DNA of 64,000 nucleotides from Algibacillus agarilyticus (GTDB lineage: Bacteria; Pseudomonadota; Gammaproteobacteria; Enterobacterales; Alteromonadaceae), in the NCBI RefSeq assembly GCF_003286125.1, contig NZ_QMED01000003.1, positions 62,001 through 126,000 on the forward strand, given 5' to 3'. Shown here one piece after another: positions 35,532-45,529 of this stretch. The notes beneath the pieces are model-generated. The model worked only from the letters and a program-made list of their open reading frames with translations. It searched no databases and was not told where the DNA came from. Made by a program: the position numbers and the translations under genes. Each line of letters opens with the position of its first letter. Within the stretch, counting starts at the first letter, position 1.

Positions 35532-36379
35532 TTTTTATTGGCCAACTCGGCCAAGCGCTCAGCTAAATAAGACGCTTGTGTATAACGATCGGATAACACC
35601 ACCTCGCTGCGCGGATGTAAAAATAAGGGTAGCGACACACGTGATTTATTAGCAAGTTCAACCGGATTAACAACACGATGACTTGTCGAAGGATAATAAC
35701 CTTGTGAAGCTTCTTGTAACATATCACCAATATTAATGACCAAACTACCAAAATCATTAGGCACATCGCACCACTGGCCTTGTTTATCTTTAACTTGTAA
35801 ACCGGGTTCAGTTGCTGCGGGTAAAATAGTTAATAAGTTAATGTCTTCATGAGCGGCGGCTCTAACAGCTCCAGCTTTTACATTAGCAAAATCATTCGGT
35901 TGTAAGGGGGGATAATGTAAAACACGTAACAAGGTATTAGGCGTATCAGCTATCATACTCGGTAAAGGTTCTGAATAAGCACGTTTGATATGATCAGGCG
36001 TGTACCTTTCAACCCAAGAAAGTAATTCTGCCGCTAATGACGAAGCCAGATCGTAATACGCCAGTATTTCATTTTTTAAAGCAGTCGGTATACGCCCCCA
36101 AGGGTAAACATGGTAATACTCTTTAATATCGGCAACCGTTTGACCTTTAGCTGATTCAGCTTGTGCGAGTGAAAAGTAGCCATCATAGTTGCTGCGATCG
36201 TATTCAAAATCGTGTTTATGCTCACTATTAAAAAAAGCCTGCCAATGCTGATAAATGGCAGCGACATGTGCTTGCGGAATAGGATGATTTATCAATACGC
36301 CAAAGCCAGTTTCGTGCAAAGATTGCGTAAACAATTCGGGGGCATTTTTTGAGCGATAATCAACGGTTTTTACAGCCAC
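35528..36379 (-). CDS. 2-oxoglutarate/Fe(II)-dependent oxygenase, isopenicillin N synthase-like
   Basis: 283 residues of the IPNS-type jelly roll. An N-terminal DIOX_N part (FTQSLHETGFGVLINHPIP) is followed by the Fe(II) triad in AAHEDINLLTIL (His and Asp) and STSHRVVNP (His), and the Arg of the co-substrate site a few residues on (SRVSLPLFLHP). Substrate unknown. Not ectoine hydroxylase: EctD belongs to the PhyH-type group with a different motif. First gene of a two-gene unit with the small membrane protein. Confidence 0.82.
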   Translation of the reverse strand: MAVKTVDYRSKNAPELFTQSLHETGFGVLINHPIPQAHVAAIYQHWQAFFNSEHKHDFEYDRSNYDGYFSLAQAESAKGQTVADIKEYYHVYPWGRIPTALKNEILAYYDLASSLAAELLSWVERYTPDHIKRAYSEPLPSMIADTPNTLLRVLHYPPLQPNDFANVKAGAVRAAAHEDINLLTILPAATEPGLQVKDKQGQWCDVPNDFGSLVINIGDMLQEASQGYYPSTSHRVVNPVELANKSRVSLPLFLHPRSEVVLSDRYTQASYLAERLAELANKK

Positions 36380-36472
36380 TTAAAGCCTTAAATATCGGTT
36401 ATTATAAACATGAGGTAAATAGTAACACAGCTTTTGTTATAGGGTCGACTACCATCAAAAACGCATTATTCA

Positions 36473-38371
36473 TCAAGATTTAAGTTTAAACTCGCCCACT
36501 AATGCATCTAATTCACCCGCATCATTAACTAAGCCTTTATTAACCTCAACAATCATTTGTATGCAGTGCGTTATTTGATCGGTTGCGGTTTTTAAATTGA
36601 GTGAACTCTGGTTAATATCTTTTGCAACCATACTTTGCTCTTCAGTGGCGGTGGCCACTTGAGCATTTTGTTCATTAATTTGTTCAATCGACTTTTGAAT
36701 GTGATCCAACATCTCACCGGCTTGCACAATCATATCAACCGCTTCTTGTGCACCTTTTTGGCTTTGATCCATGACATTAACAGAATCGGTCGCACCTTGC
36801 TGCAATGCTTTAATCATGGTGTTAATTTCTTCTGTCGATGATTGTGTTTTCTGAGCTAACGATCTCACTTCTTCGGCCACAACCGAAAAACCTCGACCAT
36901 GTTCACCCGCTCTAGCCGCTTCAATAGCGGCGTTTAATGCCAGTAAATTAGTTTGATCGGCAATACTGGTTATAACTTCCAGTACCGAAGAAATTTTCAA
37001 TACCTCAGACTGTAAATGATTTATCGTATCACTGGCATTGCTTACATCTTTCGCTAGCGAATCTATTTTATTAATAGTTTCAAATACAAAATCACGCCCT
37101 TTATGCGCAGCGTCACCGGCTTGGCTTGTCGCATGCGACGCCGTTTCTGCATTATTCGCCACTTCTGCCACGGTCGAGGCCATTTGTTGAGTCGCAGAAG
37201 CCACTAAAGCGGTTTGTTCTTGCTGATTTTCAACATCCGTTAATGAAGCTTGCACGCTTTTTTCTACCGCATCCGATGCACTTTGAATATGTTGGTTAGC
37301 TGAGTTAATGCGTAAAATTTTCTGATTTAGCTGTTCTGCTATTTCGTTAAGGTGAGTGCCTATTTCACCTAGAGAATCTTTAGATTGAATATCTAACGTG
37401 ACACTCAAATTCCCTTCTGCCACTAATAGGCTATAAGCACTGACTTGATCGACATTTTTACGAATTGAATAAGCAATACTCGCTAACGAATAAAAAGCAA
37501 AAACACCTAAAAAGATAAACAATATGACTGCAAAATATTGCGTATTTTGTTGGGCCGTCAAGCGCACCTCAATCTTATTGATAATCCGTTCTTGAGCTAA
37601 CGCTAATATCGTTTGTAACGCTTTATCCGCGTCATCAATTCGATTTTGTAAGTTTTGACTCGATACATTGATCGTATCGGGATCAAGAATATCGCTTTTA
37701 ACAAACTCAGTGTATTTTTTAATCGTCTCGGTAGGTAGCCTCAAACGAGAAGCGATTTGATTATTTGCACTTTTAACAATATCAATGTTTTGTTCAACTT
37801 CATCAATTAACCGCATGACTTGGTTTTGTATATCAGTCAGTAGTAAATAACTTTGCGGGGTAAACCGCCCTTGCGCTACGGTCTCTTTGGCCTGCTTATT
37901 TAATACATTAACGAGATGTTGCAACTTAGGGTGTTCGATAAAAGCAATTTCAATTAAAAAATTAGACTCTTTATCCGCATCTGATTTTAAGCCTGATATG
38001 GCTAAAACCTCACGATTAACCCTAAAAAGTGCTTCAAATACGGATTCAGGGGTTGCTTTATTTACAAAGGCTTGCACATTAGAAGTTGCTGTCGACGAAA
38101 TAACTAAATCATGAGTTGTTAAAAAAGCAGTGAATGATTGCCAAGTCGACCGATTGAGTTCCCGCTCGTTATATAATAAGGCTTTTAACGCATTAATGGC
38201 TTCAATACCATGCTGCTCAATTTTTAAATCTTGGATACGATGCGAAGTAGACTGATATATATGACTACCAGCATAAATTAAGGTAACAGCAAACAAAATC
38301 GCGATTAAACTGAACTTCGCTGAAAATGAATATCGATTTGCTAATTTCATGCCGAGTGAAAAAAATGCCAT
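36473..38371 (-). CDS. Methyl-accepting chemotaxis protein
   Basis: 632 residues: membrane helix at about 18-40, a helical periplasmic sensor (about 45-270, HBM/4-helix style), second helix at about 275-297, HAMP (about 298-350), then the signalling domain with hairpin tip [20 protein letters not shown]. It senses an unknown ligand and signals to CheA/CheW. It stands alone. A second MCP at 50.9-52.9 kb is tied to a binding protein, unlike this one. Confidence 0.93.
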   Translation of the reverse strand: MAFFSLGMKLANRYSFSAKFSLIAILFAVTLIYAGSHIYQSTSHRIQDLKIEQHGIEAINALKALLYNERELNRSTWQSFTAFLTTHDLVISSTATSNVQAFVNKATPESVFEALFRVNREVLAISGLKSDADKESNFLIEIAFIEHPKLQHLVNVLNKQAKETVAQGRFTPQSYLLLTDIQNQVMRLIDEVEQNIDIVKSANNQIASRLRLPTETIKKYTEFVKSDILDPDTINVSSQNLQNRIDDADKALQTILALAQERIINKIEVRLTAQQNTQYFAVILFIFLGVFAFYSLASIAYSIRKNVDQVSAYSLLVAEGNLSVTLDIQSKDSLGEIGTHLNEIAEQLNQKILRINSANQHIQSASDAVEKSVQASLTDVENQQEQTALVASATQQMASTVAEVANNAETASHATSQAGDAAHKGRDFVFETINKIDSLAKDVSNASDTINHLQSEVLKISSVLEVITSIADQTNLLALNAAIEAARAGEHGRGFSVVAEEVRSLAQKTQSSTEEINTMIKALQQGATDSVNVMDQSQKGAQEAVDMIVQAGEMLDHIQKSIEQINEQNAQVATATEEQSMVAKDINQSSLNLKTATDQITHCIQMIVEVNKGLVNDAGELDALVGEFKLKS

Positions 38372-38522
38372 ACAAGTTCCTTGTTAAACAAAATAAGAAT
38401 GATTCATCTGCCCCAAGTGACATAAAAATACCGCAGCACAGTGATGCAACAGTAAAGTCACTTATACTATATAGACCGACTTAAACCCAAGATAGATTCA
38501 TAAAAAAGGCTTTTAACTCAAT

Positions 38523-38890
38523 TAGGGCGTGTTTATCTTTTGTGTATGCTTTTGCAGCCGTATTTGCACGATTTATAAAAGGCAGAGCGATTGCGGTGTG
38601 TTTATTCTACATAAAAGAGCGATAAAGACTTTATGCTCCTGCAAAGTCACCTTACCCCACATCCATGTGGGGCAAAGACTTTATGCTCCTGCAAAGTCAC
38701 CTTACCCCACATCCATGTGGGGCAACATAGTAGAAATCGTGCAAATGCGCTGCCCTTTGGGTTCAATCCAAAACGTTTTGCGCTTTGTTATTGGCTTTTG
38801 ACGTAGAACCACTATGCCATCAAGCCAATGCCGCGATCAAAACGCGTTGGAATTGAACAAAATCTATACGACAAAGGTAAACACGCCCTA
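38523..38890. mobile_element. Element C copy 2 (inverted, with internal 50-bp duplication)
   Basis: The same terminal inverted repeats as copy 1 (one substitution, ...TTTACCTTT at one end), but reversed in orientation. It is 368 bp against 318 for copy 1; the difference is exactly one extra 50-bp tandem unit. No transposase. It lies in the gap between the MCP and purT genes. In the same gap, CCCCAAGTGAC at 38411-38421 is a half copy of the palindromic repeat. Confidence 0.8.
38624..38723. repeat. Two identical tandem 50-bp units inside element C copy 2
   Basis: The unit runs from AAAGACTTTATGCTCC to CCATGTGGGGC. Units at 38624-38673 and 38674-38723 are identical. Each contains the CCCCACAT...ATGTGGGG hairpin. 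Copy 1 of the element has one unit only. Confidence 0.9.
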
Positions 38891-38930
38891 GTAACCGTAA
38901 CCTTAAGCTTAAACTCATTTAATGACAAAA

Positions 38931-38957
38931 TAAAAAACACGTCAAATGACGTGTTTT
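38931..38957 (-). terminator. Intrinsic terminator of purT
   Basis: AAAACACGTCA and TGACGTGTTTT form an 11-bp stem. On the minus strand it is followed by TTTATTTTG. It lies 52 bases beyond the purT stop. Confidence 0.7.
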
Positions 38958-39008
38958 AAAAGCTTTATTTAACTATTCAGTGTTAATGTTAAGTTAAGCT
39001 CAATTACA

Positions 39009-40184
39009 TTAAAAATGCACATCAATTTTAGCTGCTGTTTTTACCGCTTGCTCAATAGCCAGTTCAATTGCATCACTGCGTTTTAACACCACACCTAAAC
39101 GACGACGCCCCTTAATTTCAGGTTTACCAAACAGTCTTATTTGCGTCTGTGGTTGCGCTAATGCGTTATCTAATCCAGTATAGCGAATATTATTTGATTC
39201 ACCTTCACGTAATATAACGGCTGAAGCACTCGGCCCGTACTGTTCAATTGAATATATGGGTAAACCCAAAATAGCCCTAGCATGTAATGCAAATTCAGAT
39301 AAATCTTGAGATATCAAGGTAACCAACCCCGTATCATGCGGACGTGGCGAAACTTCACTAAAAATGACCTCATCGCCTTTAACAAAAAGTTCAACGCCAA
39401 ATAAACCATAGCCGCCTAAAGCATTCACAACTTTTTTAGCAACAAGTTGAGCTTGCGCTATTGCTTGTACCGACATGGCAGCAGGTTGCCATGATTCTCG
39501 ATAATCGCCATCTTCTTGACGATGACCAATAGGCTGACAATAATGAATACCATCAGACGCTTGTATCGTTAACAGCGTGATCTCATAATCAAAATCAACA
39601 AAGCCTTCGACAATCACTTTACCTTGCCCTGCTCGGCCCCCCTCTTGTGCATACTGCCAGGCTTGTTCAATATCTTCAGACGTTTTAACCAGCGATTGCC
39701 CTTTACCCGATGAACTCATTATCGGTTTAACGACACAAGGCAGGCCAATTTCAGTGATGGCATCACAAAACGCATCATAGGTCGCCGCAAAAATATAAGG
39801 TGATGTGGGTATGGCTAATGTTTCGGCAGCAAGACGACGTATACCTTCACGGTTCATTGTTAGTTGGGTTGCTTTAGCACTCGGAATGATATTAAAACCT
39901 TCGGTTTCGAGTTCGGCGAGCATGTCGGTTGCAATTGCTTCAATTTCAGGAACAATTAAATCGGGTTTTTCGGTTTCAATTAACGCTCTTAAAGCTGCCC
40001 CATCTAGCATGTTTACAACGTACGCGCGATGAGCCACTTGCATAGCAGGCGCGTTGGCATATCGATCAACACCAATAACTTCAACACCTAAACGCTGTAA
40101 TTCAATAACGACTTCTTTGCCTAATTCTCCACAACCTAGCATCATCACTTTCGTTGCAGAAGTCGAACAAGCGGTACCTAACAT
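39009..40184 (-). CDS. purT: Formate-dependent phosphoribosylglycinamide formyltransferase
   Basis: PurT makes formylglycinamide ribonucleotide from GAR, formate and ATP, bypassing folate-dependent PurN. The start [25 protein letters not shown] matches the family. An ATP-grasp fold follows, with [16 protein letters not shown] (about 150-170) and [28 protein letters not shown]. The ATG at 40184 is 5 bases after TTTGGAG and is favoured over a GTG six bases earlier. Confidence 0.96.
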   Translation of the reverse strand: MLGTACSTSATKVMMLGCGELGKEVVIELQRLGVEVIGVDRYANAPAMQVAHRAYVVNMLDGAALRALIETEKPDLIVPEIEAIATDMLAELETEGFNIIPSAKATQLTMNREGIRRLAAETLAIPTSPYIFAATYDAFCDAITEIGLPCVVKPIMSSSGKGQSLVKTSEDIEQAWQYAQEGGRAGQGKVIVEGFVDFDYEITLLTIQASDGIHYCQPIGHRQEDGDYRESWQPAAMSVQAIAQAQLVAKKVVNALGGYGLFGVELFVKGDEVIFSEVSPRPHDTGLVTLISQDLSEFALHARAILGLPIYSIEQYGPSASAVILREGESNNIRYTGLDNALAQPQTQIRLFGKPEIKGRRRLGVVLKRSDAIELAIEQAVKTAAKIDVHF

Positions 40185-40405
40185 GAACACTCCAAACTGA
40201 ATAAATAATTATAAAGTTATGATACCTAAATTTGCAAAATGGATACATATAAACTTTAAGTTTGAACAGAACAATTTCACCCATAAACAGCAGCAGCGTT
40301 TTTGATAACCCAAGACAACATTTATTAATTAATATCACTTTATCAACTACTTATTTATGAGATAGCAACTATAGTGAAATAATTAAAATAAAATGGAGTT
40401 TAGTC

Positions 40406-41002
40406 ATGCTTAACGATCACGCGCTTAACAATCAAACCTCAACAATAAAACGGCGACGCCCTGTTAATTGCAGACCCAGTATTATCGATATCGAAGCATC
40501 AGGTTTTGGTGCAGATAGCTATCCAATTGAAATAGGCTTGATTTTAAGTAATGGCGATAAATATTGTAGTTTAATTTCACCTTGTGCTGATTGGCAGCAC
40601 TGGGATGAATCAGCGGAAAGTGTGCATGGAATATCTAAAAATATGCTCAAAGAATATGGTCGACATGTAAAAGATGTCGCCGAAACCCTTAATACCCTGC
40701 TAGCGGGGCAAGTTATCTATAGTGATGGCTGGGTGGTTGATCAAATATGGTTAAACCGATTGTTTTATGCCGCGAATTTAAGACCGACTTTTACTTTTAG
40801 TGCACTTGAAAATATCTTAAACGAACAACAAATGGATATATGGCACCCGATAAAACAAAACGTAACAAGTGAACTCGCTTTACAACGTCACCGTGCATCA
40901 AACGATGCGGTGATCATTCAAGAAACCTTTGCTCGCTCCCAGCAAAAAAGTATTCAAATAACAGATCAAGCAAATCTAAAAACACAAACAATGTTGAATT
41001 AA
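40406..41002 (+). CDS. DEDDh-type 3'-5' exonuclease-like protein
   Basis: 198 residues. The first exonuclease motif DIEASGFG (Asp28, Glu30) is followed by ESVHGISKNML, YSDGWVVDQIWLNRLF (second Asp motif) and HRASNDA (the His/Asp of motif III), as in DnaQ-like RNase T/epsilon-fold nucleases. The nucleic acid substrate is unknown. It is convergent with the YgjP-like gene, with a 4-base overlap. Confidence 0.8.
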   Translation: MLNDHALNNQTSTIKRRRPVNCRPSIIDIEASGFGADSYPIEIGLILSNGDKYCSLISPCADWQHWDESAESVHGISKNMLKEYGRHVKDVAETLNTLLAGQVIYSDGWVVDQIWLNRLFYAANLRPTFTFSALENILNEQQMDIWHPIKQNVTSELALQRHRASNDAVIIQETFARSQQKSIQITDQANLKTQTMLN

Positions 41003-41505
41003 TATATTCGCCCTCCCAGCTCTAATTGCGTGAGATACACTCGCATATCAAACTCTAATTGATGATAATTAGGTAACATGTATTCGCATAAACGATAAAA
41101 CGCTTTATTGTGCTCTTTCTCTTTCAGATGCGCTAATTCATGTACAACAATCATATTTAAAAATGGTTCTGGTGATTCTTGAAACACGCTGCTCACACGC
41201 AATTCATTTTTACTCTTTAATTTACTACCCTGCACCCGCGACACATAGGTATGCAAACCCAACGCATTATTAACAACATGAATTTTTTTATCGTAAATAA
41301 TCTTGCTTAAGTTACTCGATTTTTTTAAATATTGATTTTTAATTGCTAACACGTAGCGATGTAAATCACTGTCTTTGGTATAAGTATGCGGTTCAGGGTA
41401 TTTTTTACGTAGAAAATCAGCTAGTTTATTATCATCAATAAGGTGCTGAATTTGAGCTTGCAATGAAGCGGGGTAAGCATTTAAATATTTTAACGAAGCA
41501 GACAT
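40999..41505 (-). CDS. YgjP/SprT-like zinc metallopeptidase (DUF45)
   Basis: 168 residues with the zinc motif HELAHLKEKEHNKAFYRLCEYM, the pattern of the YgjP/WLM family (HExxH plus a His six residues on). Upstream, SRVQGSKLKSKNELRVSSVF is the usual family lead-in. In E. coli the cognate gene's function is not settled. No signal peptide, so it is cytosolic. Confidence 0.82.
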   Translation of the reverse strand: MSASLKYLNAYPASLQAQIQHLIDDNKLADFLRKKYPEPHTYTKDSDLHRYVLAIKNQYLKKSSNLSKIIYDKKIHVVNNALGLHTYVSRVQGSKLKSKNELRVSSVFQESPEPFLNMIVVHELAHLKEKEHNKAFYRLCEYMLPNYHQLEFDMRVYLTQLELGGRIY

Positions 41506-41686
41506 AAAATAGACTAAGCAGATTGAATTAGCTCATCATACAAAAGTTCGATTAAAACACCTAATTTACTAATGATGTTCATTTATTCTAAATTAACTTC
41601 AAGATACAGGGTAAAAGCTAAAAACAAGAACAAACGAAATTAAAGTCGTTTTACTAGAAGTTGTTTTTTAAACGCGGTTATCGAGT

Positions 41687-41958
41687 TATAGTCAAAGCGA
41701 TCGGGTTTTAGGGGCAGGTTTCTAGTTCCAGACGAAACCTAAGTTCTTACATCCATGTCAGCAAAGCCGTCAAAGCTACCGCGTCCTGCTCTCGCCCCTT
41801 ACCTGCATCCATGCAGGCAAGCTTCGAGACGCCATGAGCATATGCTCTACTATGTGATTGGGGCCGCCTAAATGGATTTAGGTGTTAGAACGACGCTGGA
41901 GCCAAAGTCGAGAGTAAGCGCTAACAATGAACCATAAAACCTGAGCGAGAAGACTATA
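41687..41958. mobile_element. Element A copy 2 (longest uninterrupted copy, 272 bp)
   Basis: Runs from TATAGTCAAAGCGATCGGG to GAGCGAGAAGACTATA. The termini share TATAGTC and GGTTTTA as imperfect inverted repeats. The interior carries GAGCATATGCTC (a 12-bp palindrome) and a segment CAGACGAAACCTAAG shared with copies 1 and 4. It fills most of the 518-base gap 41506-42023; no gene was found there. Confidence 0.8.
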
Positions 41959-42023
41959 TTTAACCCCAAAATGGCCAACGATTAACCGCGATGAGTATAA
42001 CAGCTTAGGTATATAATGTAGCG

Positions 42024-42725
42024 CTAAATAGAAACGCCATATTGTTCTTTTTGTAATGCGAGGTAATGCTGCAAGCTTAAATTATCTTGCGTTTTAAATT
42101 GCTGATCAGTGTGGGTTAATCGTTGAATGCGATCAAGCCTAAATAAACGATAATCTTGTCGTTTGGTACACCATGCCAGAAGGGTCCATGTTTTACCCCA
42201 ATATATTAAGCCTAAAGGCCAAATCACGCGTTCTGTTTCATTACCTTTTTCATCAGTATAATTAAGGTTTATAACTTGTTGTACTTTAATAGCAGCCGAA
42301 ACTTGCTGATTATAGGTTTTAGAATCGTCTTCATCAAATTTAGGCACAATCAACCACTCAGGCTGTTGTACGGATTGCCGGTGTAATTTCTCGGGCAATA
42401 CGGCATGTATTTTAGCTAAAGCAGAAGTAACAGCCGAAGCCATTTGTTTATTTCCCCAGCTTTCGACCATTTTAGCCCCCAAAAGCAACGCTTCAATTTC
42501 AGGTTCATCAAACATAATGGGCGGTATAGTAAAATGCGGTTGTAAACGATAGCCAACCCCTGTTTCCGATTCGATGGGGATCCCAGATAACGATAACGCT
42601 TGAATATCGCGGTAAATGGTTCGTTCAGACACTTCAAGCAATTCAGCTAACTGTATAGCGGTTACCACGGTTCGCTTACTACGAAGATAAGTTAAAATTT
42701 GAAATAATCGTTCTGCTTTTCTCAT
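42024..42725 (-). CDS. YafY-like WYL-domain transcriptional regulator
   Basis: 233 residues: an N-terminal HTH_11 winged helix (about 5-55, TAIQLAELLEVSERTIYRDIQAL) and a WYL ligand-sensing domain (about 135-200, AIKVQQVINLNYTDEKG and RVIWPLGLIYWGKTWTLLAWC). YafY-type regulators usually control a nearby stress or monooxygenase-like gene. The ABM-like gene at 43.2-43.5 kb, upstream in the same direction, is a candidate partner, but element B lies between. Confidence 0.85.
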   Translation of the reverse strand: MRKAERLFQILTYLRSKRTVVTAIQLAELLEVSERTIYRDIQALSLSGIPIESETGVGYRLQPHFTIPPIMFDEPEIEALLLGAKMVESWGNKQMASAVTSALAKIHAVLPEKLHRQSVQQPEWLIVPKFDEDDSKTYNQQVSAAIKVQQVINLNYTDEKGNETERVIWPLGLIYWGKTWTLLAWCTKRQDYRLFRLDRIQRLTHTDQQFKTQDNLSLQHYLALQKEQYGVSI

Positions 42726-42810
42726 CGGTTAACCTTGTACCGTTATACCCTTTTTTACATACCTAAAACACAAAAAGAGTACATACGTACTCTTCACCGA
42801 TATAAACTAA

Positions 42811-43060
42811 TACCAATTAATATAAATAAGTGCTCTCTCAGAATGCATCCAGCGGTTTTTGAACAAGGCGTCGGTGTACAGGAATGGTTGTTCCCTTTCA
42901 AATACCGATAACGCAGGCCAAAAGCCGCTGGGGCATTCCTTTCAGGCGAGTTTTAAATCCGCTTACTCTGTGTTGCTCGAACTCAAAAGAGCACCACTAA
43001 TCTTTCATTTAAGCGCATTTAAACGCTCGCTGAGTGGGCACTTATTATTACGGATTGGTA
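42811..43060. mobile_element. Element B, full-length copy (about 250 bp)
   Basis: Left end TACCAATTAATATAAATAAG continues TGCTCTCTCAG; right end CTGAGTGGGCACTTATTATT continues ACGGATTGGTA. The ends are imperfect inverted repeats of about 30 bp. TATAAACT occurs on both sides (42801-42808 and 43059-43066), which may be a target duplication, but TA alone is also possible. No transposase. Located in the 443-base gap between the WYL regulator and the ABM-like gene. Confidence 0.75.
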
Positions 43061-43168
43061 TAAACTGAACTTTGGCTAACAAATTGCTCTCTAGGGGGAT
43101 TTAGCCTTGAAAAAACGAAAACCCCGACTAGAGAATATACCCAAATTTAACCAAGCCCAGAGCCTATA

Positions 43169-43486
43169 CTAAGCTTCACAAGACATAACTTCAGCAATAG
43201 CTGACATATGACGCATAGTGACTGATTCCATATTGGTTACATTCATTAATGCTTCACACGCTTTTGATGAAGTAAAGGCATCAGCCGCATTTTTAGCACT
43301 TTGCATATCTTGCCAATAAACAATATCGTACATCAACCCCGTTTCATCTTCACTCATCGAGCGATACAAAAAACCAGGTTGAACCTTTAAAAAAGCATTA
43401 ACATCGGTATTAATAGGTTCAAGATCAGATTGACTACACTCAGGTTTTAATTGATAAGTAACGAGTTCAATTGTCGTAGTTGTCAT
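43169..43486 (-). CDS. ABM-domain (antibiotic biosynthesis monooxygenase-like) small protein
   Basis: 105 residues of a single dimeric alpha+beta barrel domain: IELVTYQLKPECSQSDLEPINTDVNAFL, then QPGFLYRSMSEDETGLMYDIVYWQDMQSAKNAAD. Members include monooxygenases for quinones and haem-degrading enzymes, but many have no known activity. No catalytic residue set can be confirmed here. It is upstream of, and parallel to, the WYL regulator gene. Confidence 0.65.
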   Translation of the reverse strand: MTTTTIELVTYQLKPECSQSDLEPINTDVNAFLKVQPGFLYRSMSEDETGLMYDIVYWQDMQSAKNAADAFTSSKACEALMNVTNMESVTMRHMSAIAEVMSCEA

Positions 43487-43650
43487 TATTATTCCTTAAT
43501 TTTGTTTGATTTAAAATACGGTCGATAAGTGGAGCTAAGACCCAAACTTTTCAACGCGGCCATAATAAATGCCCCTTACTGACAGCGTGTTGTCAGTAGG
43601 GATTAATATAAAAACAAAAAAGGAACATATCGATAAAGATGCAAAAACGA

Positions 43651-43998
43651 CTAATTTGTCTTTTTACGGTAACTTGTTAATTCAGCTTTTAACCAATCTC
43701 TACTTTTGATAGGGCTTTTATCCGGGCAATGGATCAAATAATACTGTCCCGACATTTTACTTTTTGTAGCCGAATACTTAATAAAATCTTCCGTTGACTC
43801 AATATCATCTAAATAATAATCATACTTCTTTTTAATATGAGCAACGGCTTCAATTCCCGTATGCATATCACCATTTCGTTCATACCGACAGTCTGTAGAG
43901 CCTACATAACTTAATAAATGATTAATCTCCGTCTGCATATCGGCAAAAACGACCGAGCTAAAAAAGAGAAAACTACTACACAACAATTTAATTTTCAT
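43651..43998 (-). CDS. Small exported protein, DUF5329-like
   Basis: 115 residues with a signal peptide (KIKLLCSSFLFFSSVVFA) and a mature part containing DMQTEINHLLSYVGSTDCRYERNGDMHTG, AVAHIKKKYDYYLDD and FIKYSATKSKMSGQYYLIHC with two cysteines. This pattern fits DUF5329, function unknown, periplasmic. The ATG at 43998 follows AAGGA by about ten bases and gives a clean signal peptide; a longer frame from 44040 does not. A hairpin at 43572-43601 (CCCCTTACTGACA/TGTCAGTAGGG) may end the transcript. Confidence 0.7.
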   Translation of the reverse strand: MKIKLLCSSFLFFSSVVFADMQTEINHLLSYVGSTDCRYERNGDMHTGIEAVAHIKKKYDYYLDDIESTEDFIKYSATKSKMSGQYYLIHCPDKSPIKSRDWLKAELTSYRKKTN

Positions 43999-44113
43999 TT
44001 TTATTCTTGTCCTTAATATTTGAATAGTTAAGCATGCCATTATCGCATCAATGTGCCACTTAAAGGTATATACCTAATTTGCATCGCTATTGATGAATTG
44101 AGCCACTTGTTGT

Positions 44114-44488
44114 TAACGTTCGCGCTCAGTCTTTAACGCATTTAATAAAATAAAACTTAAACCGATTATAGGTATATTAGTGGTAACGGGGTTAAACGCT
44201 TCAATCAGTAACTGAGGCTGTAACAATCCAACAAAAGATAACAGGCCGAACAACCCTAAAATATTGACTATTACAATGAGCTTTTTTTATAAAACACAAA
44301 TAAAACCAAGCCAAATATAATTTCACTTACGCCAGCGAATTTAATTATAAAATACGAGACATCATCATTAAAACCAGACTAGCAGTCATTAATTTTTCTA
44401 ACGGTGATATTTGAATTATTTTGGGAAACAACCCGTGATATATCCAACTGAAACTAACAATATATCTTGCTATTTGTATTGATGACAA
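44114..44488 (-). pseudogene. Frameshifted DoxX-like membrane protein gene
   Basis: Reading from TTG at 44488, the minus strand gives SSIQIARYIVSFSWIYHGLF and continues PKIIQISPLEKLMTASL, then loses frame. A second frame continues GFNDDVSYFIIKFAGVSEII and FGLVLFVFYKK. After a 7-A run a third frame gives IVIVNILGLFGLLSFVGLLQ and PQLLIEAFNPVTTNIPIIGL, ending at TAA (44114). Joined, this is a normal DoxX-like four-helix protein of about 125 residues. Two small indels break it, one in a homopolymer, so sequencing error is also possible. Confidence 0.7.
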
Positions 44489-44671
44489 TTCGTTTTTCCT
44501 GTCTATATTAAACCGATCTCATGCTATAGGAAATCACTTTTCAATAACTCCCCAACATCAAGCCGGTGATAATGACTTAACAACAAATAAACACATATAA
44601 TGTAAAACAAACTTGACAAAACCCAACTATAAAGTAAAGCTATATTTACTAAATGCAAAGAGAGCTTTACC

Positions 44672-45091
44672 ATGGATACGATAAAAATTGAAAATTACAC
44701 ACAGCGAAATACAAGTAATTCAAAATCAGTATTAATTTGGTCTTTTTTATGGGGTTTGTCACTTATCATAGCGGGGTTAGCCGTTGCATTATGGTGGCCT
44801 AACAATACAACGGTGCTGGTTATATCTATCATTTTACATTTAAGCTTTGCTGTAGGAGCCTTAAAAGCACACCTTTTATGGCTCAAAGGGCTTGATGAAC
44901 TTCAGCAGAAAATCCAATTTCAATCAATGGCTTTTACACTTGGCTTAACCTGGATAGCCCTTTTGTTAATGCTACTGCTCAATATGGCCAATGTAATAGA
45001 GGTAAGCATGTTTCATATATCATTATTAACGGTTGGAATGGCGGTTAGCAGTGCGGTCGGTAATTTTATTGGGATGCGCAAAGCCTCATGA
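44672..45091 (+). CDS. Four-helix integral membrane protein paired with an XRE regulator
   Basis: 139 residues with about four membrane helices (SVLIWSFLWGLSLIIAGLAVAL, TVLVISIILHLSFAVGAL, SMAFTLGLTWIALLLMLLLN and SLLTVGMAVSSAVGNFIGM) and a cytoplasmic loop WLKGLDELQQKIQFQ. The function is not known. Its stop overlaps the next gene's start by 4 bases. The two-gene membrane-protein/XRE unit recurs in many proteobacteria, and the regulator may control its own operon. Confidence 0.65.
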   Translation: MDTIKIENYTQRNTSNSKSVLIWSFLWGLSLIIAGLAVALWWPNNTTVLVISIILHLSFAVGALKAHLLWLKGLDELQQKIQFQSMAFTLGLTWIALLLMLLLNMANVIEVSMFHISLLTVGMAVSSAVGNFIGMRKAS

Positions 45092-45297
45092 AAAACAGGT
45101 TAAAAATATTGAGAGCTGAACGAGATTGGACCCAAGCTGACTTAGCGATGTACTTGGATGTATCTCGGCAAACAATTAACGCCATAGAAAAAAACAAATA
45201 TGATCCAAGTTTACCACTCGCCTTTAAAGCAGCGCGATTATTTGCTTTAAATATAGAAGATATTTTTCAAGATGATGAGACTATAAATAAAAATTAA
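45088..45297 (+). CDS. XRE-family helix-turn-helix regulator
   Basis: 69 residues, nearly all one HTH: MKNRLKILRAERDWTQADLA, then MYLDVSRQTINAIEKNKYDPSLPLAFKAAR and a short tail LFALNIEDIFQDDE. This is the small YozG/Cro-like class. Coupled by a 4-base overlap to the membrane-protein gene upstream. Confidence 0.88.
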   Translation: MKNRLKILRAERDWTQADLAMYLDVSRQTINAIEKNKYDPSLPLAFKAARLFALNIEDIFQDDETINKN

Positions 45298-45332
45298 TCA
45301 AATTTTATTGCCCTTTAAAAATTAATTTTAAG

Positions 45333-45461
45333 TATAGTCAAAGCGATCGGGTTTTAGGGGAAGCCGTCAAGCTTCGAGACGCCATGAGCATATGCTTTAC
45401 TATGTGATTGGGGCGAGTAAGCGCTGACAATGAACCATAAAACCTGAGCGAGAAGACTATA
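45333..45461. mobile_element. Element A copy 3 (129-bp internally deleted form)
   Basis: TATAGTCAAAGCGATCGGG at the left and GAGCGAGAAGACTATA at the right as in copy 2, but the CAGGTTTC...ACGAAACC segment and most of the centre are missing. It keeps CTTCGAGACGCCATGAGC and the ATATGCT palindrome region. Confidence 0.8.
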
Positions 45462-45529
45462 CATCGAATAGGGTTCTGATCGCATGATATCGTTATTTTG
45501 ATCCACTAAGCCAAGCATATTAGGGATAG

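Noticed and set aside
35528-36379. Candidate ectoine hydroxylase (ectD), being an Fe(II)/2OG oxygenase in an ectoine producer
   Set aside because: The motifs are those of isopenicillin N synthase-like enzymes, not the PhyH-like EctD, and it is 12 kb away from the ect operon.
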